From assembly GCA_963720775.1 (NCBI GenBank), contig CAVRGR010000006.1:310001-374000 (forward strand): a stretch of DNA of 64,000 nt, given 5' to 3'. The position numbers and the translations under genes were made by a program. Shown here one piece after another: positions 1 through 9,199 of the stretch (position 1 is the stretch's first letter; every line of letters starts with the position of its first letter). A model generated the notes under the pieces. It was given only the letters and a program-made list of their open reading frames with translations, had not been told where the DNA came from and did no database searches. The DNA is from JAENVT01 sp963720775 (GTDB lineage Bacteria; Actinomycetota; Acidimicrobiia; Acidimicrobiales; Ilumatobacteraceae).

Positions 1-1
1 C

Positions 2-484
2 GCCGACAGCGAGGCGGCAATGGTCGTGGTCGACCGCGGTCAGGACGACTACGTGCTGGCAGTCGCTGCCGCCGGCGGCGATGCCGGCCGCGCGCTGGTT
101 CACGTGAAAGAGGCGTTTGCCGATTCGCCGTCGGTCCCTGCCGAGGATCTGGCCAAGCTGACGACGATGGAGGTCAGCGGCAAGCTCACGGCCACGCAGG
201 CCAAGGCCGTCGTCGCCGAGTTGATCGCCGCCGGCGGTGGCGACGCGGCGTCGATCGCCGCTGCGAAGGGCTTCGAGGCGATGGACGCCGGTGCGCTGGG
301 CCCGATCGTCGACCAAGCGATCGCTGAGCACGACGAGGCCTGGTCGAAGTTCTGCGCCGGCGAAGGCAAGGCCGTGGGTGCGCTGGTCGGTGCGGTGATG
401 AAGCTGAGCCAAGGCAAAGCCGACGGCAAAGCCGTCACTGCCCTGTTGAACCAACGCCGCGATGAGCGGGAGCGCGCAGGCTAG
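2..484 (+). CDS. gatB: Aspartyl/glutamyl-tRNA amidotransferase subunit B, C-terminal part (partial)
   Basis: The reading frame is open from the left edge of the window, so the start lies outside; about 160 C-terminal residues are present. The visible part matches the GatB/YqeY tail domain: a helical stretch beginning VSGKLTATQAK, then a region with KGFEAMD, and a final helix ending GAVMKLSQGKADGKAV, the typical close of GatB. In the GatCAB complex this tail helps grip the tRNA while Glu-tRNA(Gln) or Asp-tRNA(Asn) is amidated in the cytoplasm. The stop codon overlaps by four bases the stop of the convergent amidohydrolase gene. The kinase-like catalytic domain is not in the window, so the call rests on the tail alone. 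Confidence 0.85.
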   Translation, partial: ADSEAAMVVVDRGQDDYVLAVAAAGGDAGRALVHVKEAFADSPSVPAEDLAKLTTMEVSGKLTATQAKAVVAELIAAGGGDAASIAAAKGFEAMDAGALGPIVDQAIAEHDEAWSKFCAGEGKAVGALVGAVMKLSQGKADGKAVTALLNQRRDERERAG

Positions 485-1719
485 AGCCGGCCGGCCACCA
501 CGAGGTCGATGGCCCGACGGCACGTGCGGTTGAACGCGTCGACCGCCATGTGCAGGTGCTCGTCGGGTGTGTCCTCTTCCTTCGTGTGGCTGAGCCCATT
601 CGTCGACGACGAGAAGATCATCACGGTCGGCACCTCGCGGGCCATCTCGCTGGCGTCGTGCAACGCGCCGCTCGGTAGTTCGATCTCATGGCCCTCGACT
701 TCGTCGACGCTTTGCCGAGCGGCGCTGAGCAAGGCCGGGTGGAACGGCATCGGCGGAATCCTGAAGATGTGCTCCCATTCCACCGAGCAACCCTCGGCGG
801 CCGCAGCACGGTCGGCAGCCTCGCGGGCTTCGGCGAACATCCGCTGCAGGGCGTCGGCCTCGATGTGGCGCATGTCCATCGTGATGCGGGTCTCGCCGGC
901 GACAGCGGTGACGACTCCCGGCCAGCACTGAGCGGAGCCGACGGTCGTGACGCCGTTGTGGCGACGGGCGATCTCGGCGATCTCGAGCGCGAACCGAGAT
1001 GCAGCCCGGAAGGTGTCGCGACGCATCTCCATCGGCATCGTGCCGGCATGCGCGGCCTGACCGCGGAAGATCAACCGTTCGCGTTCGATCCCCTTCGTGC
1101 CCGTCACCGCACAGATGCCGCGACCCATCGACTCGAGGACCGGCCCCTGCTCGATGTGCACCTCGATGTACGCCTTCACATCGGCCATGCGGGTTCTGGC
1201 ACCGTCGAGGTTCTCGATGTCGACACCATGCGCCGCGAGCACCTCCGGCAGCTTGCTGCCTTCCTTGTCGGTCAGCCCGCGCAGCACATCGATGTCGAGG
1301 GTGCCGACGCAGGCCGCCGATCCGAACAGGCTGCGGCTGAATCGGGCGCCCTCCTCGTCGGCCCAATCGACCAACGCAACCGTTATCGGCGGCGTGCCCT
1401 CGGCAGCAAGCGAGCGAAGCAGCTCCAGCCCGGCCATCACGCCGAGCGCCCCGTCGAGCCAACCACCTTTCGGCACGCTGTCGAGGTGGCTCCCGACCAG
1501 CAAGGTGTCGTCGCGCTCGCCTCGGAGAACCGTCCACAGGTTCCCTGCCTCATCGACGTCGACCTCCACGGGAAGCGTGGTCAGTGATTCCCGCAGCATC
1601 GCCCGTGCCTCCAACCACTCCGGGGTCCAGGCCAGTCTGCGGCTGCCCTCCGGTCCTCCCGTGCGGTCGGCTAGGGCGCGGAGGTCGGTGACGACTCGTT
1701 CGGGAAGGTAGGTGGCCAT
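481..1719 (-). CDS. M20-family Zn hydrolase (N-carbamoyl-amino-acid hydrolase / allantoate amidohydrolase type)
   Basis: A 412-residue protein of the hydantoinase/carbamoylase amidase family, of normal length. Metal-site motifs are visible in order: GSHLDSVPKGGWLDG (His and Asp ligands), DEEGARF (bridging acid), the HIEQGPVLE motif typical of this family, and a late His in GLSHTKEED. The lid/dimerisation domain sits in the middle (GQAAHAGTMPM). Members hydrolyse N-carbamoyl amino acids, ureidoglycolate or allantoate, releasing ammonia; substrate cannot be told from sequence. It is convergent with gatB and diverges from the Eis-like gene, and no other purine or hydantoin gene is nearby, so the physiological pathway is open. 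Confidence 0.85.
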   Translation of the reverse strand: MATYLPERVVTDLRALADRTGGPEGSRRLAWTPEWLEARAMLRESLTTLPVEVDVDEAGNLWTVLRGERDDTLLVGSHLDSVPKGGWLDGALGVMAGLELLRSLAAEGTPPITVALVDWADEEGARFSRSLFGSAACVGTLDIDVLRGLTDKEGSKLPEVLAAHGVDIENLDGARTRMADVKAYIEVHIEQGPVLESMGRGICAVTGTKGIERERLIFRGQAAHAGTMPMEMRRDTFRAASRFALEIAEIARRHNGVTTVGSAQCWPGVVTAVAGETRITMDMRHIEADALQRMFAEAREAADRAAAAEGCSVEWEHIFRIPPMPFHPALLSAARQSVDEVEGHEIELPSGALHDASEMAREVPTVMIFSSSTNGLSHTKEEDTPDEHLHMAVDAFNRTCRRAIDLVVAGRL

Positions 1720-1769
1720 GTCGAGGAAATTACTGGCTCGGCCCCGGCTCGGCGGGCCAGACTCGACCG

Positions 1770-2963
1770 GTGCCCATCACGTTCCGCACCGCTACCGACG
1801 CTGACTGGCCCGCGATCTGTCACGTCGACGGGCGAGCGTTCGGTTCCACCTACACACCCGAGCAGATCGAACGAGCACGCCCGATCCACGATGTCAGCCG
1901 CTTCGAGTTGGCCCTCGACGGCAACGAGATCGTCGGCATCGTCGGCGCCTACTCGTTGCGGGTCACGGTGCCGGGGGGAGGTCAGTTGCCGATGGGTGGA
2001 CTCACGTGGGTGTCGACTGCGGCGACACATCGCCGCCAGGGCGTGCTCTCGCGGCTGATGGCTCGATCGATCGGAGACATCGATCGCCGCGGCGAGCCGG
2101 TCGCCATGCTTGGCGCCAGCGAGGGCGGGATCTACGAGCGGTACGGGTTCGGCGTGGCGACGCAGGTGCGCGTCACTGCCATCGATCGGCGTCTGGTGCA
2201 GTTGCGACCGGAGTTCCAGCCGCGGCGAGGGACGGTACGTTTCGTTCACGGTGACGCGGCGCTGCAGCACATGGCCGAGGTGTGGTCGCGGTTCCATCGC
2301 CTCCGGGCCGGCGAGGTCGACCGCAGCGATGCGTGGCACCGATACATGCTGGAGATGCGCAGCACCGAGCAGGGCGCGCTCAGCCCCGCGTTCTACATCG
2401 CCCACCGCGACGGCTTCGCTGTCTACCGGATCGAGCAGCGTTGGAACGAGGGCCAGCCGGCGCACCACATGCGCGTACTCGAACTGGTGGCGGCCACGGG
2501 CGACGCGCATGTGGCGCTGTGGCACACGCTGCTCGGCGTCGATCTGGTGGGGGAGATCACCTCTCGACTGGTGCCGATCGACGATCCTCTGCCGTTCCTG
2601 CTCACCGATCCCCGGGCATTGCGCACGACCGCACTGAACGACGGTGTGTGGGTGAACGTTCGCAACGTGGCGACGTGTATGTCGACTCGTCGTTACGGCA
2701 TCGCGGATCGCCTGATCATCGAGGTCGATGGTGGACGCTGGGCGATCGAAGGAGGGCCCGATGGTGCGGCTTGTACTCGAGTCAGGAGCCGGCCGGATCT
2801 CGTGATGGACTCGGCTTCCCTGGGCGCGATGTTGCTCGGAGGAGTGCGGCCGTCGGCACTCGCCGCGGGTCGCCGGCTCGAAGCTCGAAACAATGATGTA
2901 TTACGACGCGGCGACGCCTTCTTCCTCACATCGCCGGTACCGCATTGTCAGACCTTGTACTAG
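1770..2963 (+). CDS. Eis-like GNAT N-acetyltransferase
   Basis: A 397-residue protein with the layout of the Eis (enhanced intracellular survival) family: an N-terminal GNAT domain, a second GNAT-like domain and a C-terminal SCP2-like domain. The acetyl-CoA binding segment reads RRQGVLSRLM in the first domain, preceded by the strand GGLTWVSTAATH. Mycobacterial Eis acetylates amines on aminoglycosides and proteins; here only the fold class is supported. The start is a GTG (GTGCCCATCACG) about 50 bases from the divergent amidohydrolase. Its 3' end overlaps the convergent desaturase gene by 38 bases. The last residue is Tyr; many Eis proteins end in a free carboxylate used in catalysis. Confidence 0.8.
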   Translation: MPITFRTATDADWPAICHVDGRAFGSTYTPEQIERARPIHDVSRFELALDGNEIVGIVGAYSLRVTVPGGGQLPMGGLTWVSTAATHRRQGVLSRLMARSIGDIDRRGEPVAMLGASEGGIYERYGFGVATQVRVTAIDRRLVQLRPEFQPRRGTVRFVHGDAALQHMAEVWSRFHRLRAGEVDRSDAWHRYMLEMRSTEQGALSPAFYIAHRDGFAVYRIEQRWNEGQPAHHMRVLELVAATGDAHVALWHTLLGVDLVGEITSRLVPIDDPLPFLLTDPRALRTTALNDGVWVNVRNVATCMSTRRYGIADRLIIEVDGGRWAIEGGPDGAACTRVRSRPDLVMDSASLGAMLLGGVRPSALAAGRRLEARNNDVLRRGDAFFLTSPVPHCQTLY

Positions 2964-3957
2964 GCGCGAGGTTGTGCCACACCCCGCGGTAGAAGGCTAC
3001 GTAGCCGCGGTATCGCAGGTTGGTGATCCTGCGGAGTTGCACGTCGGCGTCGCCGAGCCGCCACCACGACGCGTTGGGGAAGACGTGGTGCGCAAGATGG
3101 AAGTTGCCATCGAGGGTCACCCATCGGTAGAGCGAGTTCGAACGGACGGAGCCGGTCGACGTCACCATCGGATCGTTGCGCGGCGCCGCATAGTGCTCGG
3201 GAAGCGCGAAGAACGTGTACGGACCACAGAGGAACAAGATCACTGGAACGACCCACCAACAGACCAGATATCCGACGTGCCCGGTCAAGGCCGCGGCGGC
3301 GATTGCGCCCGCCCACAAGGCGAATGGCAGGAGACCCCAGCGACGCACGTACCGTTCGAGCGAGGCTGCGCCGACGTACGTCGGGGGCCTGCCGAGCAGG
3401 GTGGAGATCGAATTGACCAGGAGCTGCGATGCAAAAGAGACGCCGCCCACCAGCACACCGAGCACTAGTGTGGCCCGAGGGCCCAGCCGGAACCGCCCGA
3501 ACGAGTGCGCGCTGGTGAGCACTTCGTCGTAGAAGCCCTCGGGATCCGTCGCGCCGTCGTCACGGCGGGTGAGCGCGTGGTGGCTGAGGTGGAAGCAGCG
3601 ATATGTTGGCCCATGGAAGCCCTCGACGGCGCCGGCAACGCAGCCGATGAGATCGTTCAGCCAGCGGCGCGCGTAGAGGCTGCGGTGGACTGCCTCGTGG
3701 TGGACGGCGTCGATCCGCATCATGCAGATTGCGAGGCCGATCCAGGTGATCACCCACCCCCACCAACGATCGATCGTCTGGCCGACGACCACCAATGCGA
3801 CGTACAGCATCACGCTCTCGACGAGCATCGCCGTCGCCCGAGTCGCGTTGCGCTCCGCAAGGCGCACGCGTGCACCCCATTGCCGGATCTCGGCGGGTAC
3901 GGCGAACAGCGGCAACGTGCTGTCGTCGGCGACGGCTTCTGCCAATTCTTCCGGCAT
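2926..3957 (-). CDS. Membrane fatty acid desaturase
   Basis: A di-iron membrane desaturase of 343 residues. The three histidine boxes are visible: HHEAVHR (HxxxH), HLSHH (HxxHH) and, near the C-terminus, HLAHH, separated by hydrophobic segments that would form four to six membrane helices. I chose the ATG at 3957 because GGAAG lies just upstream of it; the frame stays open to a GTG at 4023, adding 22 residues that look non-native. Such enzymes introduce double bonds into acyl chains or hydroxylate lipids and carotenoids using O2 and an electron donor. No ferredoxin or reductase gene is adjacent. It diverges from the MFS transporter gene. Confidence 0.82.
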   Translation of the reverse strand: MPEELAEAVADDSTLPLFAVPAEIRQWGARVRLAERNATRATAMLVESVMLYVALVVVGQTIDRWWGWVITWIGLAICMMRIDAVHHEAVHRSLYARRWLNDLIGCVAGAVEGFHGPTYRCFHLSHHALTRRDDGATDPEGFYDEVLTSAHSFGRFRLGPRATLVLGVLVGGVSFASQLLVNSISTLLGRPPTYVGAASLERYVRRWGLLPFALWAGAIAAAALTGHVGYLVCWWVVPVILFLCGPYTFFALPEHYAAPRNDPMVTSTGSVRSNSLYRWVTLDGNFHLAHHVFPNASWWRLGDADVQLRRITNLRYRGYVAFYRGVWHNLAPSTRSDNAVPAM

Positions 3958-4048
3958 GTTCTTCCAGACTGTCCAGAACGACACACAGGCAAGCCTTTGC
4001 GTCGGTCCGCCACGCCGCCGCACATACTACCGGTAACGTCGGCCGAAC

Positions 4049-5260
4049 ATGGCGTCGGCGTCACTCGTTCCATTCCGATCGCGCAACTTCACCTTGATGT
4101 GGATCGGGGCTCTCCTGTCCAACATCGGCACGTGGATGGAAGCTGTTGGGTTGAGTTATTACGTTGCCCATACCACCGGTAAGCCGTCGTGGTCGGCTCT
4201 GGTCGGTGCGGCCGGCTTCCTTCCGAACGGAGTGCTCGGCCCGATCGGTTCAGCCATGGCAGACCGATGGAGCCGTCGGCGGATACTGGCCATCGGCAGC
4301 GCCCTCTCGGCGATCGTCGCCGGCATCTTGGCGGTGTGGGTCGGTGGTGGTTCGGCCACCCCACTGGGCATCGCCGGGCTCAGCTTCGTGGCGGGCTGCG
4401 TCGGCGCGTTCACGTTTCCCTCGTTCCAGTCCATCTTGCCCGATCTCGTCCCGCGTGAACACCTCGTGGCCGCGATCGGCTTGTCGAACGCGCAGTGGAA
4501 CCTCGGCAGGATCATCGGTCCCTCACTCGCCGCCGTGGCAATCGCGATAGGCGGTATCGGGATGGCGTTGTGGTGCAACGCGGTCAGCTTCTTCGCCGTC
4601 ATCATCGCGGTGATGCTGGTGAAGGTGCCGAGACGCGCAGGGGATCGGCGGGCGGTGTTCGGTGCACTCGCCGATGGCCTGCGATTTGCCCGCTCGCATC
4701 CGGCGATGCGACGAATGCTGGCGGTCATGCTCCTCACGATCGGGATTGCCTCGCCGTTCATCGCCTTCGTGTCCCAGATGGCCACCACAGTTCTGCACGG
4801 CGATGCCACGACCACCTCGGTGCTGGTGACCGCGCAAGGAGTGGGAGCCGTCGCAGCCGCGTTCACGTTGGGCACCATCACCAAACGGTTCGGCGTCAGC
4901 ACGGTGATGTTCGCCGCGGTCAGCTTGTTGTGCCCCGCGCTGATCGCCTATGCAGTGGCACCGCGGTTGTGGCTGTCGGCGGTGACGCTGATGTTGGTCG
5001 GGCTCTCCTACGGCTATGCCTTCACCTCGTTCGCCAGCACCACCCAACAGGCGGCACCCGACGCGATGCGCGGCCGGGTGCTGGCAGTCAACTTCCTGGT
5101 GCTCGGGGTGATGTTCCCGGTCGGCGCCCTGATCCAGGGTCCGATCGCCGATGCGATCGGCCTGCGCTGGACCACGGCGGGCTCCGGCATCCTGCTGGCG
5201 GCCGGCTTGGCGGCAATGGCGCCGTGGCAACGCCGGGCTGCCGCGTTCACCACGTCGTGA
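4049..5260 (+). CDS. MFS transporter (EntS/MFS_3 exporter type)
   Basis: A 403-residue protein with about twelve predicted transmembrane segments, no signal peptide and the MFS motif A-like loop MADRWSRRRIL between helices 2 and 3. The overall pattern (NFTLMWIGALLSNIGTWM at the N-terminus) matches the EntS/MFS_3 subgroup, which exports small molecules by proton antiport. A TAACGT hexamer lies nine bases before the ATG and could be the -10 box of a near-leaderless promoter. It starts 91 bases from the divergent desaturase and ends five bases before the convergent hydratase gene. The substrate cannot be deduced. Confidence 0.85.
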   Translation: MASASLVPFRSRNFTLMWIGALLSNIGTWMEAVGLSYYVAHTTGKPSWSALVGAAGFLPNGVLGPIGSAMADRWSRRRILAIGSALSAIVAGILAVWVGGGSATPLGIAGLSFVAGCVGAFTFPSFQSILPDLVPREHLVAAIGLSNAQWNLGRIIGPSLAAVAIAIGGIGMALWCNAVSFFAVIIAVMLVKVPRRAGDRRAVFGALADGLRFARSHPAMRRMLAVMLLTIGIASPFIAFVSQMATTVLHGDATTTSVLVTAQGVGAVAAAFTLGTITKRFGVSTVMFAAVSLLCPALIAYAVAPRLWLSAVTLMLVGLSYGYAFTSFASTTQQAAPDAMRGRVLAVNFLVLGVMFPVGALIQGPIADAIGLRWTTAGSGILLAAGLAAMAPWQRRAAAFTTS

Positions 5261-5264
5261 GCGG

Positions 5265-6029
5265 TCAGCGGCCTTTCCACACCGGCGAACGACGTTCGCC
5301 GAACGCCGCCTGACCTTCGTGGGCATCTTCGGAATCGATCGCCCGTCGATAGCTGGAGAGCGACTTCAACGAAGCCATCGCCTCGTCGATCGACAGGTGC
5401 GCGGTTCTTCGTTCGATGTCGAGCAGGGCGGCAATGCTCAGTGGCGCGGAAACGGCGATTGCGTCGGCACGTTCCTGAGCGGCCTGCAGCAACTCGTCGG
5501 CCGCAACCACCGCGGCGATCAACCCCCATCGGTGCCCTTCGGCAGCGTCCATCCGTCGGCCGGTCAACAACAGCTCGCGGGCGACGTGCGGCGGCAGCAG
5601 TCGTGTCAGCTTGACCGCACCCGCGTCGGGCAGGATCCCGATCGCCGGCTCCGGCAACCAGAACTGGGCGTGCTCGGCGGCAACGATCAGATCGGCGGCC
5701 ATGGCGATCTCGAAGCCGCCGCCCACGGCCATGCCGTTGACGGCGGCGATCACAGGGGTTGCCCGCATGGGCAGCTCCGGGAAGCCACCGAACCCTCCAA
5801 CGCCGTAGTCGCTGTCGAACTCCTCCTCGGCGGTGAGATCCCACCCGGCCGAGAAGAACTTCGGCCCGGCGCCCGTGAGGATGATCGCCCGTACGGCTGG
5901 ATCCGCATCGAGACCGGCGAAGGCGTCGCCCATGGCCTTGCTGGTGGCTGCGTCGATGGCGTTGGCCTTCGGGCGATCGATCGTGACAACAGCGGTGTGC
6001 CCGGCGACCTCGACATGAAATCCGGTCAC
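5265..6029 (-). CDS. Enoyl-CoA hydratase/isomerase (crotonobetainyl-CoA hydratase candidate)
   Basis: A 254-residue crotonase-fold protein, of normal length. The oxyanion-hole segments are AGPKFFSAGWDLT and NGMAVGGGFEIAMA, and a likely catalytic acid sits in WLPEPAIG. The start is a GTG at 6029 that overlaps the TGA of the upstream synthetase gene (GTGA) and is preceded by GGAGGAGG; an extended frame upstream of it is a shadow of the synthetase gene. It is the last gene of a four-gene operon (thioesterase, acyl-CoA dehydrogenase, synthetase, hydratase). In the carnitine context it could interconvert crotonobetainyl-CoA and carnitinyl-CoA as CaiD does; this role is inferred from neighbours. 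Confidence 0.85.
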   Translation of the reverse strand: MTGFHVEVAGHTAVVTIDRPKANAIDAATSKAMGDAFAGLDADPAVRAIILTGAGPKFFSAGWDLTAEEEFDSDYGVGGFGGFPELPMRATPVIAAVNGMAVGGGFEIAMAADLIVAAEHAQFWLPEPAIGILPDAGAVKLTRLLPPHVARELLLTGRRMDAAEGHRWGLIAAVVAADELLQAAQERADAIAVSAPLSIAALLDIERRTAHLSIDEAMASLKSLSSYRRAIDSEDAHEGQAAFGERRSPVWKGR

Positions 6030-8032
6030 TTGGCCTCCTCCAGCCACAAGGCATCGACAGCGACTGCTCCACGCCGGCCGACCAGCACGGGGTTGAGCTC
6101 GACCTCGACGACATCGGTGCCGACAACCGCGTCGGTCAGCGTGACCACGAGATCGACGAGTGCATCGACGTCGCCCTTCGGCCTGCCGCGAAAGCCGGTG
6201 AGCAGTGGATGGCAACGCAACTGCGACAGCGCGCGGTGAACTTGTTCGGCGGTCACCGGTGCAAGCAGGTGGGTCAGGTCGCTCCACACTTCGGTCAGCA
6301 CTCCGCCGTAGCCGAGCGAGACCAGCCAACCGATCGGGGGGTCGCGTCGGACAGCGACCAACACCTCGACGATCACGTCGGTGATCGTCGCTTCGACGAG
6401 GTACTTGTCGGCAGCGGGCATCGCCGCGAGCGCCGCGGCCACGGAATCGCCGTCGGTGAGCCCCACCGTCACGGCACCGGCATCGCTCTTGTGTGCCTGA
6501 CCGAGTGACTTCAACGTGACTGGATACCCGATCTCAGCGGCCGCGGACTTCACGTCATCAGCAGGTACCACGACGCCGGCAGGCACGACGATGCCCAGCG
6601 CGGCGAGCCGCGCCTTCGCTACCGCTTCGTCGATCAGCCCGGTCTTGCCCGGCTCTGTCACGGCAGCGTGCAAGCTGTCGCACCGACTACCGACGCTTGC
6701 CGCAGCCTGCAATGCGGCGAGCCCTTCGCTGAGGCCGAGCAGGGGAGTCAATCCGCGCTCGAAGATGTGGCCGCGCAAGTGCTCGTTGAGACATTCCGCC
6801 ATCGTGGCTACGATCACCGCTCTCCGGCCCGTGGCTTCGGCAGCGTCGGCCAGTGCATCGGCAGCGACGATCCACGACGACGGGTCGTTGTCAGGGCTGG
6901 GCGGCGCATCGAGCACGAGCATCGTGATGTCCTGCGGACCGTCCATGACGGCCGTGAAGCACTTCGAGGTGGCTGCCCGATCGCCCCACATGAAGGTGTG
7001 ATAATCGAACGGGTTGCTCACTGTGACGAGCTCGGTCAGTGTCGACTCGACCCGCTGCCGGTGCTCGGTCGTGAATGGATCGAACTGAAGGCCGCTGTGT
7101 TCGGTTCGGTCCGCCACCAGCGATGCCTCGCCACCCGAGCAGCTCATCGATACGACGCGGGGGCCGCTCAGCCGCCCACCGTTGTCGAGCAGTTTCAGCG
7201 TCTCCAACATCTCCGCCGGCGTGCTCACAGTGGCCACGCCGTATCTCTCGAACAACGCGTCGTATGCCGTCGCCCGTCCAGACATCGACCCGGTGTGCGA
7301 CGTGGCTATCGCCGAGCCCGTGGCCGAGCGACCGGTGTGCAGGGCGACGATGGGCACGCCCTGGGCGTGGGCCCGGACGGCAACCGTGGCGAAGTGCTGC
7401 GGATCGCGCACGGCTTCGAGGAACAAGCCGATGGCCGTGATCCGCTGGTCGGCGAGCAGGGCCTCGACGCAGTCCTCGGTACCGATGCTGGCCTGGTTGC
7501 CGACGGAGATGATCGTTCCCAGTCGCAACCCGCGCTGCTGGAACGTGAGGTTGACGGCAACGTTGCCGCTCTGCGACACGATCGCCACACCGCGATCGAA
7601 CGCACCCATGCCGTGCTCGTCGGGCCACAGCGCGACGCGGTCGAAGGTGTTGACGAACCCGTAGCAGTTCGGTCCGAGGAACGGCAGATCACCGGCGGCG
7701 TCGAGCAGGTCGCGTTGCAGGTCGGCCTCACCCGATTCGGCAAAGCCCGACCCGTAGCACACTGCTCCGCCCACGCCCATCGCCCGCAGCGTTGCCATCG
7801 CCGCGACCGTGGCGTGCCGATTCACTCCGAGGAATACGGCGTCGGGCACCGCCGGCAGGGCGTCGAGAGTCGGCACACAGGTGACGCCGGCAAATTCGCC
7901 GCGCTTCGGGTTCACCGGCCAGATCGGCCCGGGAAAACCCAGCTTCAGGCATTGGCGAACGACTCGCTCGGCGGGAGCACCACCGACGACTGCGATCGAG
8001 CGCGGCGCGAGCAGGCGATGCAGATCTGCCAC
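6026..8032 (-). CDS. ADP-forming-type acyl-CoA synthetase (acetate-CoA ligase family)
   Basis: A 668-residue protein with the domain order of NDP-forming acyl-CoA synthetases: CoA-binding Rossmann domain (residues about 1-130, PRSIAVVGG), succinyl-CoA-ligase-like domains (about 140-440, with VSQSGNVAV and the ATSHTGSMSG segment containing the likely phosphohistidine), and a C-terminal ATP-grasp domain (about 460-660, PVTLKSLGQAHKSDAGAV and EVELNPVLV). It sits three bases downstream of the acyl-CoA dehydrogenase gene and overlaps the hydratase start. Family members activate short or branched acids; caiC-independent activation of gamma-butyrobetaine or crotonobetaine is possible here but is an inference from context. 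Confidence 0.82.
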   Translation of the reverse strand: MADLHRLLAPRSIAVVGGAPAERVVRQCLKLGFPGPIWPVNPKRGEFAGVTCVPTLDALPAVPDAVFLGVNRHATVAAMATLRAMGVGGAVCYGSGFAESGEADLQRDLLDAAGDLPFLGPNCYGFVNTFDRVALWPDEHGMGAFDRGVAIVSQSGNVAVNLTFQQRGLRLGTIISVGNQASIGTEDCVEALLADQRITAIGLFLEAVRDPQHFATVAVRAHAQGVPIVALHTGRSATGSAIATSHTGSMSGRATAYDALFERYGVATVSTPAEMLETLKLLDNGGRLSGPRVVSMSCSGGEASLVADRTEHSGLQFDPFTTEHRQRVESTLTELVTVSNPFDYHTFMWGDRAATSKCFTAVMDGPQDITMLVLDAPPSPDNDPSSWIVAADALADAAEATGRRAVIVATMAECLNEHLRGHIFERGLTPLLGLSEGLAALQAAASVGSRCDSLHAAVTEPGKTGLIDEAVAKARLAALGIVVPAGVVVPADDVKSAAAEIGYPVTLKSLGQAHKSDAGAVTVGLTDGDSVAAALAAMPAADKYLVEATITDVIVEVLVAVRRDPPIGWLVSLGYGGVLTEVWSDLTHLLAPVTAEQVHRALSQLRCHPLLTGFRGRPKGDVDALVDLVVTLTDAVVGTDVVEVELNPVLVGRRGAVAVDALWLEEAK

Positions 8033-8035
8033 CGG

Positions 8036-9196
8036 TCAGGCTCCGAAGGGGCGCAGCATCGCCCGCGAGATGATGTGCCGTTGGATCTCCGACGTTCCGT
8101 CCCAGATGCGGTCGACGCGGGTGTCGCGCCACATGCGCTCCAGCGGCAGCTCGTCCATCAACCCCATGCCACCGAGGATCTGGATGGCCTCGTCGGTCAC
8201 GAACTGGCACATCTCGCTGGAGAACACCTTGGCGATCGCCATGTCGGAATCGGTGGCGGTGCCCTGGGTGTCTTTCCACGCGGCCCGCAGCGTCAGCAGC
8301 TCGGCGGCGTCGAGGCGCGTCTGCATGTCGGCCAGCTTGAACGACACGCCCTGGAACTTGCCGATCTGTTGACCGAACTGAACGCGGGTGGCGGCCCACT
8401 CCGTGGCGATTTCGAGGGCGCGGCGGGCCCTGCCGACGCACACCGCGGCCACCTGCAGTCGTGTCGAGCCGAGCCATTCGTTTGCCGCATCGAAACCACG
8501 ATGCTCTTCGCCCAGGATCTTGGAGACCGGCACTCTGCAGTCGTCGAAGTTGATGATCATGTTGTGGTAGCCGCGATTGGAAACGCAGTGATATCCGTCG
8601 ATCACGTCGCAGCCCGGAGTGTCGAAGTCGACGAGGAAGCCGGTGATCAGCTTCTTCGGTCCGCGGCTGGTCGTTTCCTCGCCGCTCGCCGCGAACAGGA
8701 TCACGTAGTCGGCGAGGTCGGCGTGACTGATGAAGTGCTTGGTGCCGTTGATCACGTAGTCGTCGCCGTCGCGCACGGCGGTGCACTTCATCCCGCGCAC
8801 ATCGCTGCCGGCGCCGGGCTCGCTCATGGCCATGCAGTCGACGCGTTCACCCGTGATCGTCGGCACGAGGTATTCGTCGATCTGGTCGTTGGTGCATGCT
8901 CGCAAGATGTTCGACGGCCGGGCGACGATGTAGTGCAGTGCGTACGAAGTGGCGCCGAACTCGCGATCGACGAGCGTGACCGCCAGGGTGTCGAGCCCAC
9001 CGCCACCCAGCTCGGCGGGCATGTTGGCGGCGTACAGCCCGGCATCGATGGAGCGCTTCTTGATCTGCTGGATCAGTTCCGGTGGCACTTCGCCGAGCTT
9101 CTCGACCTGGTCCTCGTACGGGAACAGCTCGCGCTCGGTGAACGAACGGACGGTGTCGACGATCATCTGGTGCTCGTCGGAGAGTGCGAAATCCAA
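8036..9196 (-). CDS. Acyl-CoA dehydrogenase (gamma-butyrobetainyl-CoA dehydrogenase candidate)
   Basis: A 386-residue flavoprotein with the full acyl-CoA dehydrogenase layout. The FAD/substrate signature MSEPGAGSDV is at residues 124-133, the second signature ILGGMG lies in the last quarter, and the C-terminal motif reads IWDGTSEIQR. That last motif normally carries the catalytic Glu (xYEGT); here the position is Asp366, which could shift chain-length preference or rate, or mean the base is elsewhere as in the isovaleryl-CoA group. It is the second gene of the operon headed by the thioesterase, three bases from each neighbour. In this setting it could oxidise gamma-butyrobetainyl-CoA to crotonobetainyl-CoA (CaiA-like role); this is inferred. 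Confidence 0.87.
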   Translation of the reverse strand: MDFALSDEHQMIVDTVRSFTERELFPYEDQVEKLGEVPPELIQQIKKRSIDAGLYAANMPAELGGGGLDTLAVTLVDREFGATSYALHYIVARPSNILRACTNDQIDEYLVPTITGERVDCMAMSEPGAGSDVRGMKCTAVRDGDDYVINGTKHFISHADLADYVILFAASGEETTSRGPKKLITGFLVDFDTPGCDVIDGYHCVSNRGYHNMIINFDDCRVPVSKILGEEHRGFDAANEWLGSTRLQVAAVCVGRARRALEIATEWAATRVQFGQQIGKFQGVSFKLADMQTRLDAAELLTLRAAWKDTQGTATDSDMAIAKVFSSEMCQFVTDEAIQILGGMGLMDELPLERMWRDTRVDRIWDGTSEIQRHIISRAMLRPFGA

Positions 9197-9199
9197 GGT

